Of a stretch of DNA of 64,000 nucleotides, positions 51,407 to 62,920 are shown piece after piece. Source of the stretch: Desmodus rotundus. Lineage: Eukaryota; Chordata; Mammalia; Chiroptera; Phyllostomidae. Position 1 is the first letter of the stretch. Each line of letters begins with the position of its first letter. A program made the position numbers and the translations under genes. The notes under the pieces are model-generated. The model was not told the origin of the DNA. It ran no database searches and was given only the letters and a program-made list of their open reading frames with translations. The stretch is from positions 558,001 through 622,000 of the forward strand of contig NW_026527269.1 in NCBI RefSeq assembly GCF_022682495.2, written 5' to 3'.

Positions 51407-54400
51407 AGATTCTAGATCCTGACACACCGCATTCTAGAATGCAGTAACCAAGGCAACCGTATCCTTGGAAACCGTATCCTAGGAAACCGCTTATCTCAGG
51501 AGGCCATTGTGCTCAGAACCCGCACCAGAAGATTCTAGACCCTGACACACCGCATTCTAGAATGCAGTATCCAAGGCAACCGTATCCTTGGAAACCGTAT
51601 CCTATGAAACCGCTTATCTCAGGAGGCCATTGTGCTCAGAACCCGCACCACAAGGTTCTAGACCCTGACACACCGCATTCTAGAATGCAGTAACCAAGGC
51701 AACCGTATCCTTGGAAACCGTATCCTAGGAAACCGCTTATCTCAGGAGGCCATTGTGCTCAGAACCCGCACCACAAGATTCCAGATCCTGACACACCGTA
51801 TTCTAGAATGCAGTATCCAAGGCAACCGTATCTTTGGAAACCTTATCCTAGGAAACCGCTTATCTCCGGAGGCCATTGTGCTCAGAACCCGCAACACAAG
51901 ATTCTAGATCCTGACACACCGCATTCTAGAATGCAGTATCCAAGGCAACCGTATCCTTGGAAACCGTATCCTAGGAAACCGCTTATCTCAGGAGGCCATT
52001 GTGCTCAGAAACCGCACCACAGGATTCTAGATCCTGACACACCGCATTCTAGAATGCAGTAACCAAGGCAACCGGATACTTGGAAACCGTATCCTAGGAA
52101 ACCGCTTATCTCAGGAGGCCATTGTGCTCAGAACCCGCACCACAAGATTCTAGATCCTGACACACCGCATTCTAGAATGCAGTATCCAAGGCAACCGTAT
52201 ACTTGGAAACCTTATCCTAGGAAACCGCTTATCTCAGGAGGCCATTGTGCTCAGAACGCGAACCACAAGATTCTAGATCCTGACACACCGCATTCTAGAA
52301 TGCAGTATCCAAGGCAACCGTATCCTTGGAAACCGTATCCCTGGAAACCGCTTATCTCAGGAGGCAATTGCGCTCAGAACCCGCACCAAAAGATTCTAGA
52401 TCCTGACACACCGCATTCTAGAATGCAGTAACCAAGGCAACCGTATCCTTGGAAACCGTATCCTAGGAAACCGCTTATCTCAGGAGGCCATTGTGCTCAG
52501 AACCCGCACCAGAAGATTCTAGACCCTGACACACCGCATTCTAGAATGCAGTATCCAAGGCAACCGTATCCTTGGAAACCGTATCCTATGAAACCGCTTA
52601 TCTCAGGAGGCCATTGTGCTCAGAACCCGCACCACAAGATTCTAGATCCTGACACACCGCATTCTAGAATGCAGTAACCAAGGCAACCGTATCCTTGGAA
52701 ACCGTATCCTAGGAAACCGCTTATCTCAGGAGGCCATTGTGCTCAGAACCCGCACCACAAGATTCCAGATCCTGAAACACCGTATTCTAGAATGCAGTAT
52801 CCAAGGCAACCGTATCTTTGGAAACCTTATCCTAGGAAACCGCTTATCTCCGGAGGCCATTGTGCTCAGAACCCGCACCACAAGATTCTAGATCCTGACA
52901 CACCGCATTCTAGAATGCAGTATCCAAGGCAACCGTATCCTTGGAAACCTTATCCTAGGAAACCGCTTATCTCAGGAGGCCATTGTGCTCAGAACCCGCA
53001 CCACAAGATTCTAGATCCTGACACACCGCATTCTAGAATGCAGTATCCAAGGCAACCGTATCCTTGGAAACCGTATCCTAGAAAACCACTTATCTCAGGA
53101 GGCCATTGTGCTCAGAACCCGCACCACAAGATTCTAGATCCTGACACACCGCATTCTAGAATGCAGTATCCAAGGCAACCGTATCCTTGGAAACCGTATC
53201 CTAGGAAACCGCTTATCTCAGGAGGCCATTGTGCTCAGAAACCGCACCACAAGATTCTAGATCCTGACACACCGCATTCTAGAATGCAGTAACCAAGGCA
53301 ACCGTATCCTTGGAAACCGTATCCTAGGAAACCGCTTATCTCAGGAGGCCATTGTGCTCAGAACCCGCACCACAAGATTCTAGATCCTGACACACCGCAT
53401 TCTAGAATGCAGTATCCAAGGCAACCGTATCCTTGGAAACCTTATCCTAGGAAACCGCTTATCTCAGGAGGCCATTGTGCTCAGAACGCGAACCACAAGA
53501 TTCTAGATCCTGACACACCGCATTCTAGAATGCAGTATCCAAGGCAACCGTATCCTTGGAAACCGTATCCCTGGAAACCGCTTATCTCAGGAGGCAATTG
53601 CGCTCAGAACCAGCACCAAAAGATTCTAGATCCTGACACACCGCATTCTAGAATGCAGTAACCAAGGCAACCGTATCCTTGGAAACCGTATCCTAGGAAA
53701 CCGCTTATCTCAGGAGGCCATTGTGCTCAGAACCCGCACCAGAAGATTCTAGACCCTGACACACCGTATTCTAGAATGCAGTATCCAAGGCAACCGTATC
53801 CTTGGAAACCGTATCCTATGAAACCGCTTATCTCAGGAGGCCATTGTGCTCAGAACCCGCACCACAAGATTCTAGATCCTGACACACCGCATTCTAGAAT
53901 GCAGTAACCAAGGCAACCGTATCCTTGGAAACCGTATCCTAGGAAACCGCTTATCTCAGGAGGACATTGTGCTCAGAACCCGCACCACAAGATTCTAGAC
54001 CCTGACACACCGCATTCTAGAATGCAGTATCCAAGGCAACCGTATCCTTGGAAACCGTATCCTAGGAAACCGCTTATCTCAGTAGGCCATTGTGCTCAGA
54101 ACCCGCACCACAAGATTCTAGACCCTGACACACCGCATTCTGGAATGCAGTATCCAATGCAACCGTATCCTTGGAAACCGTATCCTAGGAAACCGCTTAT
54201 CTCAGGAGGCCATTGTGCTCAGAACCCGCACCACAAGATTCTAGATCCTGACACACCGCATTCTAGAATGCAGTAACCAAGGCAACCGTATCCTTGGAAA
54301 CCGTATCCTAGGAAACGGCTTACTCTGGAGGCCATTGTGCTCAGAACCCGCACCACAAGGTTCTAGATCCTGACACACCGCATTCTAGAATGCAGTATCC

Positions 54401-54995
54401 AAGGCAACCGTATCCTTGGAAACCGTATCCTAGGAAACCGCTTATCTCAGGAGGCCATTGTGCTCAGAACCCGCACCACAAGATTCTAGACCCTGACACA
54501 CCGCATTCTAGAATGCAGTATCCAACGCAACCGTATCCTTGGAAACGGTATCCTAGGAAACCGCTTATCTCAGGAGGCCGTTGTGCTCAGAACCCGCACC
54601 ACAAGATTCTAGATCCTGACACACCGCATTCTAGAATGCAGTATCCAAGGCAACCGTATCATTGGAAACCGTATCCTAGGAAACGGCTTACTCTGGAGGC
54701 CATTGTGCTCAGAACCCGCAACACAAGATTCCAGATCCTGACACACCGTATTCTAGAATGCAGTATCCAAGGCAACCGTATACTTGGATACCTTATCCTA
54801 GGAAACCGCTTATCTCAGGAGGCTATTGTGCTCAGAACCCGCAGCACAAGATTCTAGATCCTCACACACCGCATTCTAGAATGCAGTAACCAAGGCAACC
54901 GTATCCTTGGAAACCGTATCCTAGGAAACGGCTTACTCTGGAGGCCATTGTGCTCAGAACCCGCACCACAAGATTCTAGATCCTGACACACCGCA
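51407..54995 (+). repeat. E-type higher-order segment, copy 2
   Basis: Counterpart of 41335-45045. Its part from 52736 onward returns at 60835-62920 with a constant offset of 8099 bp. Ends near 54995 at GAAAGCTGTATCC, where the match to copy 1 is lost. Confidence 0.82.
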
Positions 54996-55185
54996 TTCTA
55001 GAAAGCTGTATCCAAGGCAACCGTATCCTTGGAAACCGTATCCTAGGAAACCGCTTATCTCAGGAGGCCATTGTGCTCAGAACCCGCACCAGAAGATTCT
55101 AGACCCTGACACACCGCATTCTAGAATGCAGTATCCAAGGCAACCGTATCCTTGGAAACCGTATCCTAGGAAACCTCTTATCTCA

Positions 55186-56505
55186 GGAGGCCATTGTGCT
55201 CAGAACCCGCACCACAACATTCTAGATCCTGACACACCACATTCTAGAACGCCATAACCAAAGCAACCGTATCCTTTCAAACCGTATCCTAAGAAACTGC
55301 TTATCTCAGGAGGCCACTCTGCTCAGAACCCGCACCACAAGATTCTAGATCCTGACACACCGCATTCTAGAATGCAGTATCCAAGGCAAACGTATCCTTG
55401 CAAACCGTATCCTAGGAAACCGCTTATCTCAGGAGGCCATTGTGCTAAGAACCCGCCCCACAAGATTCTATATGCTGACACACCACTTTACAGAATGCCG
55501 TATCCAAGGCAAATGTATCCTTGGAAACCGTATCCTAGGAAACCACTTACCTCTAGAGAACATTGTGTTCAGAACCCGCACCACAATATTCTAGATCCTG
55601 ACACACCACATCTAGAATGCCTTGTCCAAGGCAACCGTATACTTGGAGACCGTATCCTAGGAAACCGCATATCCCTGGAGAACATTGTACTCAGAACCCG
55701 TCCCACAAGATTCTAGATCCTGATACACCACAACCTGGAATGCCGTATCCAACGCAAACGTATCGTTGCAAAGGTATCCTAGGAAACCGCGTAACCCTGG
55801 AAACCCTTGTACTCATAACCCCCTCCACAAGATTCTGGATCCTGACAGAACACATTCTTAAACGCAGTATCCAAGGCAACCTTATATTTGGAAACCGTAT
55901 CGTAGGAAACCGCTTATCTCTGGCGACCATTATTTTCAGAATCTGTCCCCAAGATTCTAGATCCTGACACTCCACATTCTATAATGGCATATGCAAGGCA
56001 TCCGTATCCTTGGAGACCTTATCCTAGCAAACCGCGTATCCCAGAGACTATTGTGCTAAGAACCCGCACCACAAGATTCTAGATGTTGACACACCACGTT
56101 CTCGAACACCGTATCCAAGGCAACCGTATCCTTGGAAACCGAATCCTAGGAAACCGCTTATCTCTGGAGACCATTGTGCTCAGAACCCGCCCCACAAGAT
56201 TCTAAATCCTGACACACCACATTCTAGAACTCCGTATCCAAGGCCACCGTATCCTTGGAAACCGTATCCTAGGAAAACGCTTATATCTGGAGGCCATTGT
56301 GCTCAGATCCGGCCGCACAATATTCTAGATCCTGACACACCACATTCTATAATGGCGTATGCAAGGCAACCGTATCCTTGGAGACCGTATCCTAGGAAAC
56401 TCCATATCCCAGGAAACTATTGTTCTCAGATCCCGTCCCACAAGACTCTAAATCCTGACAAACCACGTTCTCGAACGCCGTATCCAAGACAACCGTATCA
56501 TTGGA
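55186..56505 (+). repeat. Strongly diverged cassette F, copy 3, cut short
   Basis: Matches copy 2 at an offset of 5896 bp until about 56505. There CATTGGAAACCG passes into TATCCTATGAAACCGC of G type, whereas copies 1 and 2 go on with TATTCTTCGAATCTGC. The last third of the cassette is missing, so this is a recombination breakpoint inside a monomer. Confidence 0.84.
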
Positions 56506-57681
56506 AACCGTATCCTATGAAACCGCTTATCTCAGGAGGCCATTGTGCTCAGAACCCGCACCACAAGATTCTAGATCCTGACACACCGCATTCTAGAATG
56601 CAGTAACCAAGGCAACCGTATCCTTGGAAACCGTATCCTAGGAAACCGCTTATCTCAGGAGGCCATTGTGCTCAGAACCCGCACCACAAGATTCTAGACC
56701 CTGACACACCGCATTCTAGAATGCAGTATCCAAGGCCATCATATCCTTGGAAACCGTATCCTAGGAAACCGCTTATCTCAGGAGGCCATTGTGCTCAGAA
56801 CCCGCACCACAAGATTCTAGATCCTGACACACAGCATTCTAGAATGCAGTATCCAAGGCATCCGTATCATTGGAAACCGTATCCTAGTAAACGGCTTACT
56901 CTGGAGGCCATTGTGCTCAGAACCAGCACCACAAGATTCCAGATCCTGACACACCGTATTCTAGAATGCAGTATCCAAGGCAACCGTATCCTTGGAAACC
57001 TTATCCTAGGAAACCGCTTATCTCAGGAGGCTATTGTGCTCAGAACCCGCACCACAAGATTCTAGATCCTGACACACCGCATTCTAGAATGCAGTAACCA
57101 AGGCAACCGTATCCTTGGAAACCGTATCCTAGGAAACCGCTCTTCTCAGGAGGCCATTGTGCTCAGAACCCGCACCACAAGATTCTAGATCCTGACACAC
57201 CGCATTCTAGAATGCAGTAACCAAGGCAACCGTGTCCTTGGAAACCGTATCCTATGAAACCGCTTATCTCAGGAGGCCGTTGTGCTCAGAACCCGCACCA
57301 CAAGATTCTAGATCCTGACACAGCGCATTCTAGAATGCAGTAACCAAGGCAACCGTATCCTTGGAAACCGTATCCTAGGAAACCGCTTATCTCAGGAGGC
57401 CGTTGTGCTCAGAACCCGCACCACAAGATTCTAGATCCTGACACACCGCATTCTAGAATGCAGTATCCAAGGCAACCGTATCATTGGAAACCGTATCCTA
57501 GGAAACCGCTTATCTCAGGAGGCCATTGTGCTCTGAACGCGAACCACAAGATTTAGATCCTGACACACCGCATTCTAGAATGCAGTATCCAAGGCAACCG
57601 TATCCTTGGAAACCGTATCCTAGGAAACCGCTTATCTCAGGAGGCAATTGCGCTCAGAACCCGCACCACAAGATTCTAGAT
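56506..57681 (+). repeat. G-type segment after cassette F copy 3
   Basis: Monomers with AAGGCCATC, CCTAGTAAACGGC, CCGCTCTTCTCAGG, GTGTCCTTGG, CTCTGAACGCGAACC and GGCAATTGCGC, the same set as at 11041-12400 and 14520-16444. Joined directly to the broken F cassette. Confidence 0.75.
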
Positions 57682-60290
57682 CCTGACACACCGCATTCTA
57701 GAATGCAGTAACCAAGGCAACCGTATCCTTGGAAACCGTATCCTAGGAAACCGCTTATCTCAGGAGGCCATTGTGCTCAGAACCCGCACCAGAAGATTCT
57801 AGACCCTGACACACCGCATTCTAGAATGCAGTATCCAAGGCAACCGTATCCTTGGAAACCGTATCCTATGAAACCTCTTATCTCAGGAGGCCATTGTGCT
57901 CAGAACCCGCACCACAAGATTCTAGATCCTGACACACCGCATTCTAGAATGCAGTAACCAAGGCAACCGTATCCTTGGAAATCGTATCCTAGGAAACCGC
58001 TTATCTCAGGAGGCCACTGTGCTCAGAACCCGCACCACAAGATTCTAGACCCTGACACACCGCATTCTAGAATGCAATATCCAACGCCACCGTATCCTTG
58101 GAAACCGTATCCTAGGAAACCGCTTATCTCAGGAGGCCATTGTGCTCAGAACCCGCACCACAAGATTCTAGATCCTGACACACAGCATTCTAGAATGCAG
58201 TATCCAAGGCATCCGTATCATTGGAAACCGTATCCTAGTAAACGGCTTACTCTGGAGGCCATTGTGCTCAGAACCAGCACCACAAGATCCAGATCCTGAC
58301 ACACCGTATTCTAGAATGCAGTATCCAAGGCAACCGTATCCTTGGAAACCTTATCCTAGGAAACCGCTTATCTCAGGAGGCCGTTGTGCTCAGAACCCGC
58401 ACCACAAGATTCTAGATCCTGACACACCGCATTCTAGAATGCAGTAACCAAGGCAACCGTATCCTTGAAAACCGTATCCTAGGAAACCGCTCTTCTCAGG
58501 AGGCCATTGTGCTCAGAAACCGCACCACAAGATTCTAGATCCTGACACACCGCATTCTAGAATGCAGTAACCAAGGCAACCGTGTCCTTGGAAACCGTAT
58601 CCTATGAAACCGCTTATCTCAGGAGGCCGTTGTGCTCAGAACCAGCACCACAAGATTCTAGATCCTGACACACCGCATTCTAGAATGCAGTAACCAAGGC
58701 AACCGTATCCTTGGAAACCGTATCCTAGGAAACGGCTTACTCTGGAGGCCATTGTGCTCAGAACCCGCACCACAAGATTCTAGATCCTGACACACCGCAT
58801 TCTAGAATGCAGTATCCAAGGCAACCGTATCCTTCGAAACCGTATCCTAGGAAACCGCTTATCTCAGGAGGCCATTGTGCTCAGAACCCGCACCACAAGG
58901 TTCTAGATCCTGACACACCGCATTCTAGAATGCAGTAACCAAGGCAACCGTATCCTTGGAAACCGTATCCTAGGAAACCGCTTATCTCAGGAGGCCATTG
59001 TGCTCAGAACCCGCACCAGAAGATTCTAGACCCTGACACACCGCATTCTAGAATGCAGTATCCAAGGCAACCGTATCCTTGGAAACCGTATCCTATGAAA
59101 CCTCTTATCTCAGGAGGCCATTGTGCTCAGAACCCGCACCACAAGATTCTAGATCCTGACACACCGCATTCTAGAATGCAGTAACCAAGGCAACCGTATC
59201 CTTGGAAATCCTATCCTAGGAAACCGCTTATCTCAGGAGGCCACTGTGCTCAGAACCCGCACCACAAGATTCTAGACCCTGACACACCGCATTCTAGAAT
59301 GCAGTATCCAACGCCACCGTATCCTTGGAAACCGTATCCTAGGAAACCGCTTATCTCAGGAGGCCATTGTGCTCAGAACCCGCACCACAAGATTCTAGAT
59401 CCTGACACACAGCATTCTAGAATGCAGTATCCAAGGCATCCGTATCATTGGAAACCGTATCCTAGTAAACGGCTTACTCTGGAGGCCATTGTGCTCAGAA
59501 CCAGCACCACAAGATCCAGATCCTGACACACCGTATTCTAGAATGCAGTATCCAAGGCAACCGTATCCTTGGAAACCTTATCCTAGGAAACCGCTTATCT
59601 CAGGAGGCCGTTGTGCTCAGAACCCGCACCACAAGATTCTAGATCCTGACACACCGCATTCTAGAATGCAGTAACCAAGGCAACCGTATCCTTGGAAACC
59701 GTATCCTAGGAAACCGCTCTTCTCAGGAGGCCATTGTGCTCAGAAACCGCACCACAAGATTCTAGATCCTGACACACCGCATTCTAGAATGCAGTAACCA
59801 AGGCAACCGTGTCCTTGGAAACCGTATCCTATGAAACCGCTTATCTCAGGAGGCCGTTGTGCTCAGAACCCGCACCACAAGATTCTAGATCCTGACACAC
59901 CGCATTCTAGAATGCAGTAACCAAGGCAACCGTATCCTTGGAAACCGTATCCTAGGAAACGGCTTACTCTGGAGGCCATTGTGCTCAGAACCCGCACCAC
60001 AAGATTCTAGATCCTGACACACCGCATTCTAGAATGCAGTATCCAAGGCAACCGTATCCTTGGAAACCGTATCCTAGGAAACCGCTTATCTCAGGAGGCC
60101 ATTGTGCTCAGAACCCGCACCACAAGGTTCTAGATCCTGACACACCGCATTCTAGAATGCAGTAACCAAGGCAACCGTATCCTTGGAAACCGTATCCTAG
60201 GAAACCGCTTATCTCAGGAGGCCATTGTGCTCAGAACCCGCACCAGAAGATTCTAGACCCTGACACACCGCATTCTAGAATGCAGTATCC
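57682..60290 (+). repeat. 1227-bp higher-order repeat array, about 2.1 copies
   Basis: Ten-monomer units of 1227 bp start at about 57682, 58909 and 60136 (partial). The CCGCACCAGA marker falls at 57784, 59011 and 60238, exactly 1227 bp apart each time. About five base differences were seen between the first two copies, for example ATGCAATATCC (58072) and CCTTCGAAACC (58832) in copy 1. The array is therefore a little older, or less homogenised, than the 977-bp array. Confidence 0.88.
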
Positions 60291-60834
60291 AAGGCAACCG
60301 TATCATTGGAAACCGTATCCTAGGAAACGGCTTACTCTGGAGGCCATTGTGCTCAGAACCCGCAACACAAGATTCCAGATCCTGACACACCGTATTCTAG
60401 AATGCAGTATCCAAGGCAACCGTATCCTTGGATACCTTATCCTAGGAAACCGCTTATCTCAGGAGGCCGTTGTGCTCAGAACCCGCACCACAAGATTCTA
60501 GATCGGACACACCGCATTCTAGAATGCAGTAACCAAGGCAACCGTATCCTTGGAAACCGTATCCTAGGAAACCGCTTATCTCAGGAGGCTATTGTGCTCA
60601 GAACCCGCAGCACAAGATTCTAGATCCTCACACACCGCATTCTAGAATGCAGTATCCAAGGCAACCATATCCTTCCAACCGTATCCTAGGAAACCGCTTA
60701 TCTCAGGAAGCCATCGTGCTCAGAACCCGCACCACAAGATTCCAAATCCTGACACACCGCATTCTAGAATGCAGTAACCAAGGCAACCGTATCCTTGGAA
60801 ACCGTATCCTAGGAAACGGCTTACTCTAGAGGCC
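60291..60834 (+). repeat. Irregular monomers with small deletions
   Basis: This short stretch has monomers resembling 38930-39190 but with private deletions: CTAGATCGGACACACC near 60502 lacks three bases and CCTTCCAACCG near 60672 lacks several. It lies between the 1227-bp array and an E-type copy. Confidence 0.7.
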
Positions 60835-62920
60835 ATTGTGCTCAGAACCCGCACCACAAGATTCCAGATCCTGACACACCGTATTCTAGAATGCAGTATC
60901 CAAGGCAACCGTATCTTTGGAAACCTTATCCTAGGAAACCGCTTATCTCCGGAGGCCATTGTGCTCAGAACCCGCACCACAAGATTCTAGATCCTTACAC
61001 ACCGCATTCTAGAATGCAGTATCCAAGGCAACCGTATCCTTTTAAACCTTATCCTAGGAAACCGCTTATCTCAGGAGGCCATTGTGCTCAGAACCCGCAC
61101 CACAAGATTCTAGATCCTGACACACCGCATTCTAGAATGCAGTATCCAAGGCAACCGTATCCTTGGAAACCGTATCCTAGAAAACCACTTATCTCAGGAG
61201 GCCATTGTGCTCAGAACCCGCACCACAAGATTCTAGATCCTGACACACCGCATTCTAGAATGCAGTATCCAAGGCAACCGTATCCTTGGAAACCGTATCC
61301 TAGGAAACCGCTTATCTCAGGAGGCCATTGTGCTCAGAAACCGCACCACAAGATTCTAGATCCTGACACACCGCATTCTAGAATGCAGTAACCAAGGCAA
61401 CCGTATCCTTGGAAACCGTATCCTAGGAAACCGCTTATCTCAGGAGGCCATTGTGCTCAGAACCCGCACCACAAGATTCTAGATCCTGACACACCGCATT
61501 CTAGAATGCAGTATCCAAGGCAACCGTATCCTTGGAAACCTTATCCTAGGAAACCGCTTATCTCAGGAGGCCATTGTGCTCAGAACGCGAACCACAAGAT
61601 TCTAGATCCTGACACACCGCATTCTAGAATGCAGTATCCAAGGCAACCGTATCCTTGGAAACCGTATCCCTGGAAACCGCTTATCTCAGGAGGCAATTGC
61701 GCTCAGAACCCGCACCAAAAGATTCTAGATCCTGACACACCGCATTCTAGAATGCAGTAACCAAGGCAACCGTATCCTTGGAAACCGTATCCTAGGAAAC
61801 CGCTTATCTCAGGAGGCCATTGTGCTCAGAACCCGCACCAGAAGATTCTAGACCCTGACACACCGCATTCTAGAATGCAGTATCCAAGGCAACCGTATCC
61901 TTGGAAACCGTATCCTAGGAAACCGCTTATCTCAGGAGGCCATTGTGCTCAGAACCCGCACCACAAGATTCTAGATCCTGACACACCGCATTCTAGAATG
62001 CAGTAACCAAGGCAACCGTATCCTTGGAAACCGTATCCTAGGAAACCGCTTAACTCAGGAGGCCATTGTGCTCAGAACCCGCACCACAAGATTCTAGACC
62101 CTGCAACACCGCATTCTAGAATGCAGTATCCAAGGCAACCGTATCCTTGGAAACCGTATCCTAGGAAACCGCTTATCTCAGGAGGCCATTGTGCTCAGAA
62201 CCCGCACCACAAGATTCTAGACCCTGACACACCGCATTCTGGAATGCAGTATCCAATGCAACCGTATCCTTGGAAACCGTATCCTAGGAAACCGCTTATC
62301 TCAGGAGGCCATTGTGCTCAGAACCCGCACCACAAGATTCTAGATCCTGACACACCGCATTCTAGAATGCAGTAACCAAGGCAACCGTATCCTTGGAAAC
62401 CGTATCCTAGGAAACGGCTTACTCTGGAGGCCATTGTGCTCAGAACCCGCACCACAAGGTTATAGATCCTGACACACCGCATTCTAGAATGCAGTATCCA
62501 AGGCAACCGTATCCTTGGAAACCGTATCCTAGGAAACCGCTTATCTCAGGAGGCCATTGTGCTCAGAACCCGCACCACAAGATTCTAGACCCTGACACAC
62601 CGCATTCTAGAATGCAGTATCCAACGCAACCGTATCCTTGGAAACGGTATCCTAGGAAACCGCTTATCTCAGGAGGCCGTTGTGCTCAGAACCCGCACCA
62701 CAAGATTCTAGATCCTGACACACCGCATTCTAGAATGCAGTATCCAAGGCAACCGTATCATTGGAAACCGTATCCTAGGAAACGGCTTACTCTGGAGGCC
62801 ATTGTGCTCAGAACCCGCAACACAAGATTCCAGATCCTGACACACCGTATTCTAGAATGCAGTATCCAAGGCAACCGTATACTTGCATACCTTATCCTAG
62901 GAAACCGCTTATCTCAGGAG
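60835..62920 (+). repeat. E-type higher-order segment, copy 3
   Basis: Matches 52736-54821 at a constant offset of 8099 bp. Private variants are GATCCTTACACACC near 60992, CCTTTTAAACC near 61041, CTTAACTCAGG near 62050 and CCCTGCAACACC near 62100. Confidence 0.83.
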
